Positions 54,907 to 63,497 of a stretch of 64,000 nucleotides of DNA are shown piece after piece. The translations under genes were made by a program, and so were the position numbers. Origin of the DNA: Saccharothrix algeriensis (GTDB lineage Bacteria > Actinomycetota > Actinomycetes > Mycobacteriales > Pseudonocardiaceae); assembly GCF_016907655.1 (NCBI RefSeq), contig NZ_JAFBCL010000001.1, positions 3,754,001 to 3,818,000 on the forward strand, read 5' to 3'. Within the stretch, counting starts at the first letter, position 1. Each line of letters starts with the position of its first letter. Under the pieces are notes generated by a model. It did not search any database. It was not told where the DNA came from and was given only the letters and a program-made list of their open reading frames with translations.

Positions 54907-55674
54907 GTGCGCATCCACGTGGTCGACTCCTTCACCGATCGGGCGTTCGCGGGCAACCCCGCGGGCGTCGTGCTGCTCGACGAACCGGCCGACGAGCACT
55001 GGATGCAGGCGGTCGCGGCGGAGATGAAGCACGCCGAGACGGCGTTCGTGCGGCTCGCCGGGGAGGGCCCGCTGCCGCTGCGCTGGTTCACCCCGGTCAC
55101 CGAGGTCGACCTGTGCGGGCACGCGACGCTGGCCGCGGCGCACGTGCTGGGCGGCGACCGCCGCTTCGCCACCCGCAGCGGCGTCCTCACCTGCACGGCC
55201 GCCGACGGCTGGGTGGAGATGGACTTCCCGGCCGACCCGCCGCGGCCGGTCGAGATCACGACGCCGCTGCGCGCCGGCCTGCCCGGCGTCACGGTCCGGG
55301 CCGTGGCGCGGGGCGTGTCCGACGTCCTGGTGGAGGCCGCGACCGCCGCCGAGGTCCGCGCGCTGCGCCCCGACCACGCCGCGCTGAGCGAGGTGCCCGG
55401 TCGCGGCGTGATCGTCACCGCCCCCGGCGACCGCCCCGGCCTGGACGTCGTAAGCCGCTGCTTCTACCCGTCCTACGGCGTCCCGGAGGACCCGGTGACC
55501 GGTTCCGCGCACTGCACCCTCGCCTCCTGGTGGGCCCCGCGCCTCGGCCGCGCCGAGCTGCTCGCCGAGCAGGCTTCGCCGCGCGGCGGGCACGTCCGGG
55601 TGGTCCTGGCGGGCGATCGGGTGCGGCTCGCGGGCCAGGCGGTGACGGTGCTGGAAGGGGAGCTGATCGTGTGA
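54907..55674 (+). CDS. PhzF-family isomerase/epimerase
   Basis: 255-residue protein of the diaminopimelate-epimerase fold. It begins MRIHVVDSFTDRAFAGNPAGVV, has the catalytic glutamate at E44 in KHAETAFV, DLCGHATLAAAH at about 68-77, and EDPVTGSAHCTLA in the second half. PhzF itself acts in phenazine synthesis, but most actinobacterial homologues stand alone with unknown substrate; no phenazine genes are here. The previous GTG (54904) would add one residue. Confidence 0.88.
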   Translation: MRIHVVDSFTDRAFAGNPAGVVLLDEPADEHWMQAVAAEMKHAETAFVRLAGEGPLPLRWFTPVTEVDLCGHATLAAAHVLGGDRRFATRSGVLTCTAADGWVEMDFPADPPRPVEITTPLRAGLPGVTVRAVARGVSDVLVEAATAAEVRALRPDHAALSEVPGRGVIVTAPGDRPGLDVVSRCFYPSYGVPEDPVTGSAHCTLASWWAPRLGRAELLAEQASPRGGHVRVVLAGDRVRLAGQAVTVLEGELIV

Positions 55675-55853
55675 GCCGGTTCGTCACTTCTCGTGGTAAT
55701 CGGCGCAGCGACCTGCCATTTCGTCGCCCAACCGGGGTACATTGACACCCCTGGAGGGGTCTCGGTCGGTGTTCGGGGCCCCTCAGTCACGCCAGGCGTT
55801 CGTTCCGGCCGCGCGAGCGGGCCGACCGCGACGACGGCCGACGAGGAGGCTGG

Positions 55854-58454
55854 ATGTCCGACCACGCGTCGGCCACGGCGTCGAGCGCGCCGACCCGGTC
55901 CACGAACCGCGCGTTCAGCGTGTTCGCGGTCCTGCTCCTCGCCGCGGGCGCGCTGTCCGCGTTCGCCGTCGGCTCCTGGCTGCCGGACGAGGACGACGGC
56001 AACCTGCTGTGGACCGGGCCGCTGCTGGTCGTCGGGTTCCTGCTCGCCGAGCAGCTCGCCATCAACGTCGACGTGCGCAGCGGGGTGGCCTGGACGATCT
56101 CGTTCACCGAGATCCCGCTCGTGCTCGGCCTGCTGATCGCCCCGTTCGAGGTGGTGCTCGCCGCGCACGTGGTCGCGGGCGTCGGCACGCTGCTCGGCAG
56201 GCGGGTGCTGGACCGGGCCGTCTACAACGCGGGCCTGATGTTCATGGAGATCTCGGTCGCCTTCGCGGTCGCCCACGCCGTCGACCGGTTCGTCGGCGAC
56301 AGCGGGCCGTTCTGGGCGGGCGCGTTCCTCGGCACCATCTCGGTGCCGCTGCTGGCCAGCGTGCTCGGCCTGACCGCGCTGCGGCTGATGGGCAAGGGCA
56401 TGCGGGTCGCCCCGAGCCTGCGGCTGGTGCTCCAGACGCTGGTCGTGGCGCTGCTGAACACCTCCGCCGGCCTCGCGGGCTACGAGATCGCGACCAAGGC
56501 GCCGTGGGGCGGGCTGCTGATCGCGCTGGTGTTCGCCGGCATCACCGCCATCTACCTGGCGTACTCCGGCCTGCTGCGCGAGCAGCGCGACCTGGAGGCG
56601 CTCGGCGAGGTCTCGCTGCGCGTGGCCCGCTCCGGCCGGCACGCCACCGGCCCGCGCGGCCCGTCCCCGGAGGACGGCGACGGGCAGGCCGAGGACGACG
56701 AGTGGCAGCTCATCGCCGAGCGCATCCGCGAGCAGCTCAACGCCAACCGCGTGGTGCTGCGGCTGCGCACCGACCCGCAGTCCCCGATGCGCACGCTCGT
56801 CGCCGGCGAGCCGCTGCCGCACGGGATGCGCCGCGACGACCCGCGCCAGCTGCGCGAGGACGCGCTGCTGCAGCTGCCCGGCACGCAGGTGCGCTACTTC
56901 CGCGTCGTCGACGCCGGTGAAGAGGTCTCCGACGCCCTGGCCCGCCGCGGCGCGCAGGAGGCGCTGGTGGTGCCGCTGCGCGGCGCGACCCAGCTGCTCG
57001 GCGCGGTCGAGGTGCACGACCGGCTCAGCCGGTGGCGCGGCTTCGGCAAGGCCGACCTGCAGCTGCTGCGCACCCTGGCCAGCCACCTGTCGACCGCCGT
57101 GGACAACCGCCGGCTGCTGGCCCGGCTGCGCCACGACGCCTACCACGACCCGCTGACCGGCCTGCTCAACCGGCCGGGCTTCCGGGAGGTCGCGAGCGAG
57201 CCCATGCGGCAGGCCGGCACGGCGGTCGTCGTGCGGATCGACCTCGACGTGCTGTCCACCGTGTCCGACGCGCTCGGCCAGGCTTGGGGCAACCGGATGG
57301 TCGTCGCCGCGGGCCGCCGGCTGCGCGACGAGCTGGGCCCCGAGGTGCCGCTGGCCCGGCTGGAGGGCGGCGCGTTCGCCGCGCTGCTGCTGGACCGGCA
57401 GGCCGAGCGCATCCAGGAGATCGCCGAGCGCCTGCGCGCCGCGCTGTCCGTGCCCTACCCGGTGGACCGGCTGACCGTCGAGGCGGGCGCGGTGGCGGGC
57501 TGGGCGTCCACCGCGGACTGCGAGATCGAGGAGCCCGACCCGGACGCGCTGCTCCAGCGGGCCGACGTGGCGGTGCGGGCGACCAGCGAGGGCGAGCCGC
57601 TGCGGGCCTACGCGCCCAGCATGGGCCAGATCTTCCTGCGCCGGTTCCAGCTGGTCACCCAGTTCCGCTCGGCGCTGGAGACCGGCCAGGTGTCGGTGCA
57701 CTACCAGCCGAAGGTCGCGCTGCCCAGCCGGCAGGTGGTCGGCGCCGAGGCCCTGGTGCGGTGGAAGCACCCTGAGTTCGGCCGCGTCGACCCGGACGAG
57801 TTCGTGCCCGCCGTCGAGGCCACCGGCCTGGTCGACGTGCTGACCGACTTCGTGATGGACAAGGCGCTGGAGCGCGTGCGGCGCTGGATCGACCGCGGGC
57901 TGCGGATGTCCATCGCGGTGAACCTGTCGGTGCGGACGCTGGCCGACGAGGAGTTCCCCGACCGGGTGGCGGCGGCCCTGGCGCGGCACCGGGTGCCGCC
58001 GGAGCTGCTGACGTTCGAGCTGACCGAGTCCGGCGTGATGGCCGACCCGGAGCGGGCGCTGCCCGTGCTGCGGCGGCTGCACACCATGGGCGTCGTGCTC
58101 GCCGTGGACGACTTCGGCACCGGCTACTCGTCGCTGGCCTACCTGCGGCAGCTGCCGGTGGACGAGGTGAAGATCGACAAGAGCTTCGTGCTCGGCATGG
58201 GCACCGACCTCGGCGACATGGCCGTGGTCCGCTCCATCGTCGAGCTGGGCCACTCGCTGAGCCTCACCGTGGTGGCCGAGGGCGTCGAGGACGACGCCGC
58301 GCGGGACCAGCTGGTGTCCATGGGCTGCGACGTCGCGCAGGGCTACCTGATCTCCCGGCCGCTGTCCGAGGAGCGCTTCGAGGCGTGGCTGCGGGCGCGA
58401 ACGGTGCAGGTCAGGGGCGCCCGGGATGAGACGGTGCTCACCTTGGTCCACTGA
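55854..58454 (+). CDS. Membrane GAF-GGDEF-EAL protein (c-di-GMP phosphodiesterase)
   Basis: 866-residue signalling protein. About 7 membrane helices fill residues 20-240; a GAF-like domain follows (about 270-420), then a GGDEF domain (425-585) and an EAL domain (600-850). The GGDEF signature is degenerate (EGGAF at 504-508), so cyclase activity is unlikely. The EAL domain looks active: E632-A-L, NLSVRTL, ELTES, DDFGTGYSS with D752-D753, KIDKSFV and AEGVED. It should therefore degrade c-di-GMP under control of the membrane and GAF parts. GAGGAGG is 4-5 nt before the ATG. Confidence 0.92.
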   Translation: MSDHASATASSAPTRSTNRAFSVFAVLLLAAGALSAFAVGSWLPDEDDGNLLWTGPLLVVGFLLAEQLAINVDVRSGVAWTISFTEIPLVLGLLIAPFEVVLAAHVVAGVGTLLGRRVLDRAVYNAGLMFMEISVAFAVAHAVDRFVGDSGPFWAGAFLGTISVPLLASVLGLTALRLMGKGMRVAPSLRLVLQTLVVALLNTSAGLAGYEIATKAPWGGLLIALVFAGITAIYLAYSGLLREQRDLEALGEVSLRVARSGRHATGPRGPSPEDGDGQAEDDEWQLIAERIREQLNANRVVLRLRTDPQSPMRTLVAGEPLPHGMRRDDPRQLREDALLQLPGTQVRYFRVVDAGEEVSDALARRGAQEALVVPLRGATQLLGAVEVHDRLSRWRGFGKADLQLLRTLASHLSTAVDNRRLLARLRHDAYHDPLTGLLNRPGFREVASEPMRQAGTAVVVRIDLDVLSTVSDALGQAWGNRMVVAAGRRLRDELGPEVPLARLEGGAFAALLLDRQAERIQEIAERLRAALSVPYPVDRLTVEAGAVAGWASTADCEIEEPDPDALLQRADVAVRATSEGEPLRAYAPSMGQIFLRRFQLVTQFRSALETGQVSVHYQPKVALPSRQVVGAEALVRWKHPEFGRVDPDEFVPAVEATGLVDVLTDFVMDKALERVRRWIDRGLRMSIAVNLSVRTLADEEFPDRVAAALARHRVPPELLTFELTESGVMADPERALPVLRRLHTMGVVLAVDDFGTGYSSLAYLRQLPVDEVKIDKSFVLGMGTDLGDMAVVRSIVELGHSLSLTVVAEGVEDDAARDQLVSMGCDVAQGYLISRPLSEERFEAWLRARTVQVRGARDETVLTLVH

Positions 58455-58468
58455 GGGACCCCCCCGAT

Positions 58469-58498
58469 TTCACAACCGGGGCACCGGTTGTGTAGAGT
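58469..58498 (+). promoter_or_regulatory. tRNA-Thr/Met promoter with palindromic spacer
   Basis: TTCACA (58469-58474), 18-nt spacer, TAGAGT (58493-58498), 32 nt before tRNA-Thr. The spacer is almost filled by the perfect inverted repeat ACAACCGG-GGCA-CCGGTTGT (58472-58491), which could be an operator or the end of the preceding transcript. Confidence 0.55.
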
Positions 58499-58530
58499 TC
58501 TCCTCGCTCCGCAAGAACGCAAGAGAGCAA

Positions 58531-58603
58531 GCCCCTTTAGCTCAGTCGGCAGAGCGTCTCCATGGTAAGGAGAAGGTCTACGGTTCGATTCCGTAAAGGG
58601 GCT
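58531..58603 (+). tRNA. tRNA-Thr (GGT)
   Basis: 73-nt cloverleaf: acceptor GCCCCTT/AAGGGGC, anticodon GGT at 58564-58566 in loop ATGGTAA between TCTCC and GGAGA, T-arm CGGTTCGATTCCG. CCA is not encoded. Confidence 0.96.
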
Positions 58604-58650
58604 CTACGACTTGGCCGCGGTGCACGAGCATCGCGGCCGTAGTCGTGTAA

Positions 58651-58723
58651 AGCGGTGTAGCTCAGTTGGTAGAGCAAGCGGCTCATAATCGCTGTGTCGC
58701 CGGTTCAAGTCCGGCCACCGCTA
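58651..58723 (+). tRNA. tRNA-Met (CAT), elongator type
   Basis: 73-nt cloverleaf: acceptor AGCGGTG/CACCGCT, anticodon CAT at 58684-58686 in loop CTCATAA. The first acceptor pair is a normal A-T, unlike the mismatched 1-72 pair of initiator tRNA, so this is the elongator form. It lies 47 bp after tRNA-Thr, probably in the same transcript. Confidence 0.94.
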
Positions 58724-58780
58724 CGCGAAGGGGAGAGCTGTGCCCGCGGGGAGCGCGGGCCTGGTTCGCTCCGCATCACA

Positions 58781-58847
58781 CCGGGGGCGCAGCCCCCGGG
58801 CCCCGCCCAAGGGGGGCCTTGCCCCCCTTGGAACCCCCCTCCGGGGG
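58781..58847. repeat. Tandem G/C hairpin cluster
   Basis: Three consecutive inverted repeats: CCGGGGGC-GCA-GCCCCCGG (58781-58799), CCAAGGGGGGC-CTT-GCCCCCCTTGG (58807-58831) and CCCCC/GGGGG (58835-58847). They lie between tRNA-Met and rpmG. They may end the tRNA transcript or be a palindromic intergenic repeat family. Confidence 0.7.
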
Positions 58848-58991
58848 CACGTCTTCCTGCCGGGAAGGTTTTGCCGGTGGGGGGTGTTGGGGTGGTTGGA
58901 CCTCCGGGCGCGGCCCGCGTCGGGGGTGGCCCGCCAGGCGGTAAGCCCGCACTGGGGCACCGGGTTCCATGCGCTCTAGAAAGGCAAGGCC

Positions 58992-59156
58992 GTGGCTGCA
59001 ACCGACGTACGCCCGAAGATCACCCTCGCGTGCGAGGAGTGCAAGCACCGGAACTACATCACCAGGAAGAACCGGCGCAACGACCCGGACCGCCTGGAGA
59101 TCAAGAAGTTCTGCCCGAACTGCAAGACGCACCGGCCGCACAAGGAGACCCGCTGA
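58992..59156 (+). CDS. rpmG: 50S ribosomal protein L33
   Basis: 54-residue L33, starting at a GTG with AAGG a few bases upstream. Both zinc-binding pairs are kept (C14xxC17 and C41xxC44), so this is the zinc-containing C+ form. Sequence [20 protein letters not shown] is characteristic. The place before hadA is the same as for rpmG2 in mycobacteria. Confidence 0.95.
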   Translation: MAATDVRPKITLACEECKHRNYITRKNRRNDPDRLEIKKFCPNCKTHRPHKETR

Positions 59157-59215
59157 GGTCCCGCCGAGCCGTTCGCACGAGGCCCGTCCCCGGTCCGGGG
59201 GCGGGCCTCGTCGCG

Positions 59216-59221
59216 TAACCT
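59216..59221 (+). promoter_or_regulatory. -10 element of leaderless hadA
   Basis: TAACCT, 6 nt before the GTG at 59228. A short inverted repeat CCCGTCCCCGGTCCGGGGGCGGG just upstream may end the rpmG transcript. Confidence 0.45.
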
Positions 59222-59227
59222 GCTCCG

Positions 59228-59677
59228 GTGCCCCTCGACCAGTCCTTCGCCGGCCGCGCGTACCCGCCCTCACCGCCCTACGAGGTCGGCCGCGAGAAGA
59301 TCCGCGAGTTCGCCGACGCGATCGGCGAGGCGAACCCCGTGCACCGCGACCCCGAAGCGGCCCGCGCCGCCGGCTACCGGGACGTCATCGCCCCGCCGAC
59401 GTTCGCGATCATCGTGTCGCTCAGGGCGAACGACGTCCTGGTGCAGGACCCGGAGCTGGGCCTGGACTACAGCCGCGTGGTGCACGGCGACCAGTCCTTC
59501 GTCCACCACCGCCCCATCACGGCGGGCGACCGGCTGGTGGTCGAGCTGCACGTGGACGGCATCACCTCGCGGATGGGCAACGACATGCTCGCCCTGCGGG
59601 CCGAGGTCGGCACCGACGAGGGCGAGCGCGTGACCACCGGGCGCTGCACGCTCGTGGTCCGGGGGGAGGACGCGTGA
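59228..59677 (+). CDS. hadA: HadA-like (3R)-hydroxyacyl-ACP dehydratase subunit
   Basis: 149-residue single hot-dog protein, homologous to the substrate-binding subunit of the FAS-II dehydratase of mycobacteria. Typical segments: REKIREFADAIGEANPVH, APPTFAIIVSL and GDQSFVHHRPITAGDRL. The catalytic Asp-His hydratase motif is not expected in this subunit. Coupled to hadB by a GTGA overlap. The host group does not make mycolic acids, so the substrate is probably another fatty acyl or polyketide-type thioester. Confidence 0.87.
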   Translation: MPLDQSFAGRAYPPSPPYEVGREKIREFADAIGEANPVHRDPEAARAAGYRDVIAPPTFAIIVSLRANDVLVQDPELGLDYSRVVHGDQSFVHHRPITAGDRLVVELHVDGITSRMGNDMLALRAEVGTDEGERVTTGRCTLVVRGEDA

Positions 59678-60093
59678 TCCGCGCCGCAGACGTGTCCGTG
59701 GGCGACGAGCTGCCGCCGCTGACGGTCCGCATCACCCGCGCCGACCTGGTCCGCTACGCCGGCGCCTCCGGCGACTTCAACCCCATCCACTGGAGCGAGC
59801 GCTTCGCCACCGGCGTCGGCCTGCCGGGCGTCATCGCGCACGGGATGCTCACCATGGGCCTGGCGGGCCGGATCGTCACGCGGTGGGCGGGCGACCCGGG
59901 CGCGGTCGTGGAGTACGGCGTGCGCTTCGGCCGCCCCGTGCTGGTGCCCGACGACGACGAGGGCGCGCTCGTGGAGGTCACCGGGAAGGTGACCAAGGTC
60001 CTGGACGACGGGACGTTCAAGGTCAGCGTGACGGCCTCCTTCGAGGGCAAGTCCGTGCTGGGCGGCGCGTCGGCGCGCGTGCGCCTGCCGTAG
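59674..60093 (+). CDS. hadB: HadB-like (3R)-hydroxyacyl-ACP dehydratase, catalytic subunit
   Basis: 139-residue MaoC-like hot-dog protein with the catalytic pair D34 and H39 in ASGDFNPIHWSERFA, followed by GVIAHGMLTMGL. It would pair with HadA as a heterodimer. No hadC homologue follows; instead the strand switches to a pair of MmpS-like genes whose nearer stop is 6 bp away. Confidence 0.88.
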   Translation: MIRAADVSVGDELPPLTVRITRADLVRYAGASGDFNPIHWSERFATGVGLPGVIAHGMLTMGLAGRIVTRWAGDPGAVVEYGVRFGRPVLVPDDDEGALVEVTGKVTKVLDDGTFKVSVTASFEGKSVLGGASARVRLP

Positions 60094-60099
60094 CGGGCG

Positions 60100-60504
60100 T
60101 CAGAACCCGTTGCACAGCGCGCTGGCCGACGGGCCGGCCGCGGTGGCGGACTTGCGCTCGACGCCGTCCACCCGGATCCGGCAGGCCACCGACCCGCCGC
60201 CCGCCCCGATGGTCACCATCAGGACGCCGCCGCTGACCTCGCCGTCGACCAGCAGCTCGTGGCGCCACGGGAACGAGGTCAGCTCCACCCGGCTCGTGCG
60301 GCGCTCGTCGAACGTCGAGTACGTGACCGTCGCGCTGCGCGCCTCGCCGGAGACGTCGTACACCACGACGGCCGGCGGGTCGGCCGGTCTGGCCAGCCAC
60401 ACGGCCACCACGAGCGCGCCCAGCACCAGCGCGGCGGAACCGGCGATCACCGGCCACCGCCGCGCGGGCCGGCCCTGGTGCTGCGGCAGCTCCGCCTCCG
60501 TCAT
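60100..60504 (-). CDS. MmpS-like membrane-anchored protein
   Basis: 134-residue protein with one membrane helix at about 18-40 and an exterior domain (VVVYDVSGEARSATVTYS, FPWRHELLVDG, VACRIRVDGVE) like that of MmpS proteins. Two cysteines in the exterior domain may form a disulfide. GAGGAG lies 8 nt before the ATG at 60504. Its exterior domain matches the next gene closely, so the two are paralogues. No MmpL transporter is nearby. Confidence 0.75.
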   Translation of the reverse strand: MTEAELPQHQGRPARRWPVIAGSAALVLGALVVAVWLARPADPPAVVVYDVSGEARSATVTYSTFDERRTSRVELTSFPWRHELLVDGEVSGGVLMVTIGAGGGSVACRIRVDGVERKSATAAGPSASALCNGF

Positions 60505-60652
60505 CGACTGCGCTCCTCGGGTGAATGTCCACTGGTCCGAACAGTTCATCGGAGTATTCCCACCGACGGTTACAGAACTCACCCGTCCGAGCGACGCAGC
60601 GCGACAGCGGGCCGCCCGGGCGGCGCGGAGTGCCGCCCGGGTCGCGCCGGGC

Positions 60653-61285
60653 TCAGTACATGGAGCAGGTCGCCAGGGCGGACGGCCCGGTGGCGGTCGC
60701 GGTCTTCTTCTCGACGCCGTCGACGGTGATCCGGCACGTCACGGTGCCGCCCTCGGCGCCGGCCAGCGCGGTCACGGTGCCACCGCTGAGGAAGCCCTTC
60801 ACGGTCAGCTCCCTGGTCCAGGGCAGCTCCGCCGCCTCCTCCTGGTCGGTCGCGCTGCCGCCGTCGCTGTAGGTCGTGTGGGTGATGGTCGTCCGGGGGG
60901 AGTCACCGGTGACCTCGTAGACGACCCGGGACTCCTTGTGCGCCGCGCGCTCCAGGTCGTCCAGGGTCTCCGCGGCCTCGCTCGCGGCCCTGCCGAAGAA
61001 CACCAGCCACAGCACGCAGACGACCAGCCCGGCGGCCGACAGGACCACGCCGGCGACGGCCAGGCCCTTGTTCGCGGCCCGGCCGCGACGGGCGCGCGCG
61101 ACGCCCAGGGCGCCGAGGACGAGGCCGAGGACGACCAGCGGCCACGCCACCAGGCCGATCACCGGGAGGAAGCTGAACAGCAGGCCCAGGAGGCCGAGCA
61201 CGAAGCCGGCGACGCCGAGCCCGTTGCGCGGTGGCGGCGGCGCGGCGTGCTGGGGACGGGTCACGGGCGGCTGGGGTAAGGCCAT
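60653..61285 (-). CDS. Membrane protein with DUF4190-like helices and MmpS-like domain
   Basis: 210-residue protein: Pro-rich N-terminus, two to three hydrophobic helices (about 22-60 and 73-98) in a Gly/Leu-rich DUF4190-like pattern, and a C-terminal MmpS-like domain (VVYEVTGDSPRTTITHTTYS, LPWTRELTVKG, CRITVDGVEKK). GAGGAG lies 5 nt before the ATG at 61285. It precedes the smaller paralogue by 148 bp. Function unknown; extracytoplasmic binding role likely. Confidence 0.75.
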   Translation of the reverse strand: MALPQPPVTRPQHAAPPPPRNGLGVAGFVLGLLGLLFSFLPVIGLVAWPLVVLGLVLGALGVARARRGRAANKGLAVAGVVLSAAGLVVCVLWLVFFGRAASEAAETLDDLERAAHKESRVVYEVTGDSPRTTITHTTYSDGGSATDQEEAAELPWTRELTVKGFLSGGTVTALAGAEGGTVTCRITVDGVEKKTATATGPSALATCSMY

Positions 61286-61400
61286 GTGGTCTCCTCGGGG
61301 GGTGCGGCTCGGCGAGCCGGGTGACCGGACCATCGAGCGGCGCCGCCCACCGGTTACCGGTCGTCACCGGACTGTGTCCGAACCACGGCCCCGGAACGCC

Positions 61401-61427
61401 GGAAGGCGCCCACGAGGGGCGCCTTCC
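61401..61427 (-). terminator. aspC terminator
   Basis: Perfect 11-bp stem GGAAGGCGCCC / GGGCGCCTTCC with a 5-nt loop, 47 bp beyond the aspC stop codon. Confidence 0.8.
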
Positions 61428-61473
61428 GCGGTTCCGCCTCCCGGCCCTCACCCCGCCGGGGAGGGCCCGGACC

Positions 61474-62718
61474 TCACAGCTCGACCTCGCCCAGCAGCTC
61501 CGCCATGCGCGTGACGCCGGTCTTCAGGTCGTCGTCGCCCAGTGCGTAGGACAGCCGCAGGTAGCCCGGCGTGCCGAAGGCTTCGCCCGGCACGACCGCG
61601 ACCTCGGCGTGCTCCAGGATCAGCGCGGCCAGCTGCACGGTGTCGGTGATCGTCGTGCCGCGCAGCGACTTGCCGATCAGCGCCTTCACCGACGGGTACA
61701 CGTAGAACGCGCCCTTGGGCGTCGGGCACTGCACGCCGGGGATGCCCGAGAGCAGGTCCACGATCGCGCGCCGGCGGCGGTCGAACGCCTCCCGCATCGC
61801 GTGCGCGGCGTCCAGCGGGCCGGACACGGCCTCCAGCGCCGCGCGCTGGGACACGTTGGCCACGTTCGAGGTCAGGTGCGACTGCAGGTTGGCGGCGGCC
61901 TTCACGACGTCGGTCGGGCCGATCAGCCAGCCCACCCGCCAGCCGGTCATCGCGTAGGTCTTGGCCACGCCGTTGAGCACGACCGTGCGGTCGGCCATCG
62001 CCGGCACCACGACCGGCAGCGAGGCCGACTCGGCGCCGTCGTAGACCAGGTGCTCGTAGATCTCGTCGGTGACGACCCACAGGCCGTGCTCCAGGGCCCA
62101 CTCGCCGATCGCGGCGACCTGCTCGCGGGAGTACACCGCGCCGGTCGGGTTGGACGGCGAGCACAGCAGCAGGACCTTGGTCCGCGGGGTCCGGGCCGCC
62201 TCCAGCTGCGCCACGGTGACCAGGTAGTCGGCCGACTCGTCCGCCGTGACCTGCACCGGGACGCCGCCGGCGAGGGTGATGGCCTCGGGGTAGGTGGTCC
62301 AGTACGGCGCGGGCAGCAGCACCTCGTCGCCGGGGTCGAGCAGCGTCGCGAACGCCTGGTAGACCGCCTGCTTGCCGCCGTTGGTGATCAGCACCTGCGC
62401 GGCGGTCACGGCGTACCCGGAGTCGCGCAGCGTCTTCGCGGCTACGGCTTCCCGCAGCTCGGGCAGGCCGGCGGCGGGGGTGTAGCGGTGGTTGCGCGGC
62501 TCGGCGCACGCGGCCTGAGCAGCGGCGACGATGGCGTCCGGGGTGGGGAAGTCGGGTTCGCCCGCACCGAAGCCGATCACCGGCCGCCCGGCCGCCTTCA
62601 GCGCCTTCGCCTTCGCGTCCACCGCGAGGGTGGCGGACTCGGCGATGTCGCCGATCCGCTTCGAGACGCGGGGACGGTCGGAGGTGGCGGTGGCGGGGGT
62701 CGTCTCAGGTGAGGCCAT
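61474..62718 (-). CDS. aspC: Pyridoxal-phosphate aminotransferase (aspartate type)
   Basis: Class I/II fold-type I aminotransferase of 414 residues. The N-terminal [17 protein letters not shown] and [11 protein letters not shown], the [11 protein letters not shown] loop, the PLP-lysine region [16 protein letters not shown] and the C-terminal [14 protein letters not shown] are those of the bacterial Ib aspartate aminotransferases (Rv0337c/AspC type). It probably interconverts aspartate and oxaloacetate; prephenate could be a second substrate. ATG at 62718 fits the usual start of the family. Confidence 0.92.
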   Translation of the reverse strand: MASPETTPATATSDRPRVSKRIGDIAESATLAVDAKAKALKAAGRPVIGFGAGEPDFPTPDAIVAAAQAACAEPRNHRYTPAAGLPELREAVAAKTLRDSGYAVTAAQVLITNGGKQAVYQAFATLLDPGDEVLLPAPYWTTYPEAITLAGGVPVQVTADESADYLVTVAQLEAARTPRTKVLLLCSPSNPTGAVYSREQVAAIGEWALEHGLWVVTDEIYEHLVYDGAESASLPVVVPAMADRTVVLNGVAKTYAMTGWRVGWLIGPTDVVKAAANLQSHLTSNVANVSQRAALEAVSGPLDAAHAMREAFDRRRRAIVDLLSGIPGVQCPTPKGAFYVYPSVKALIGKSLRGTTITDTVQLAALILEHAEVAVVPGEAFGTPGYLRLSYALGDDDLKTGVTRMAELLGEVEL

Positions 62719-62781
62719 GGCCCCAATCGTGGCAGATCGCACAACCGGGATCGGTGTCGGCACCCCCTCTGACCGGGCCAG

Positions 62782-62812
62782 TTGGAAGGACGGGCACTCC
62801 GTGCCGTATGCT
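62782..62812 (+). promoter_or_regulatory. Candidate tRNA-Trp promoter
   Basis: TTGGAA (62782-62787), 19-nt spacer, TATGCT (62807-62812). The spacer contains the small inverted repeat GGCAC-TCC-GTGCC. The hairpin CCCCC-ACCGC-GGGGG lies just before the tRNA. Confidence 0.4.
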
Positions 62813-62906
62813 TCGTTTCCGGGAACGTCCCGCCGCTGCCTCACGGGCCACGTGAGGAGGGTGCCAGACGTCCTCAGCCAGGGGTCCCCCACCGCGGGGG
62901 TCCCAA

Positions 62907-62979
<73 letters not shown>

Positions 62980-63010
62980 CGTCGAAGCGCGATGGTGAGC
63001 GGAGGACGGC

Positions 63011-63427
63011 ATGAGCGAGGGCCGCGAGCAGGACCAGCCGGACGAGCGCGAGAGCGCGACCCGGCCGGTCACCGCCGCTGCACGCCGCGAGCGCCGCGGT
63101 TCCGCGCGCCCGGCGGGTCGCAAGGACTCCGCCGCACGTCCCGCCGAGGTGAAGAAGTCGGCCGAGGCCGACTCCGACGCCGCGGAGGGCAAGAAGGGTC
63201 GTCCCACGCGCGCCAGGGGCGACCAGGAGAAGCGGCCGGGCATCTTCGCCCGGATCGCCCGCTACATCCGTGAGGTGGTCAGCGAGCTGCGGAAGGTCAT
63301 CTGGCCGACCCGCAAGCAGATGATCACCTACACCTCGGTCGTGTTGGTCTTCGTGGCCTTCATGGTGGCCTTGGTGTTCGGCCTGGATTCGGCCTTCGCC
63401 TGGGGCGTGTTCAAGGTGTTCGCCTAG
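63011..63427 (+). CDS. secE: Preprotein translocase subunit SecE
   Basis: Essential SecYEG subunit, 138 residues. A long, charged, likely disordered N-terminal tail of about 75 residues precedes the conserved amphipathic helix [20 protein letters not shown] and a single membrane helix (about 107-130). GGAGG is 5 nt before the ATG. The tail is typical for actinobacteria. nusG follows, the usual pair. Confidence 0.95.
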   Translation: MSEGREQDQPDERESATRPVTAAARRERRGSARPAGRKDSAARPAEVKKSAEADSDAAEGKKGRPTRARGDQEKRPGIFARIARYIREVVSELRKVIWPTRKQMITYTSVVLVFVAFMVALVFGLDSAFAWGVFKVFA

Positions 63428-63497
63428 AGTCGAACACCCGCCGCCGCCCCCGGGCGCGGCCGGAGCACGTGATGCATGAGAGGAAGCGAGACCCACA

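Noticed and set aside
54904..55674. Phenazine biosynthesis locus
   Set aside because: PhzF-fold proteins are widespread alone; no other phz gene is in the window, so a phenazine claim is not supported.
58469..58493. Rex site before tRNA-Thr (TTCACAA... TTGTG)
   Set aside because: The half-sites are in the wrong order and spacing for Rex. The palindrome there is ACAACCGG/CCGGTTGT, a different motif.
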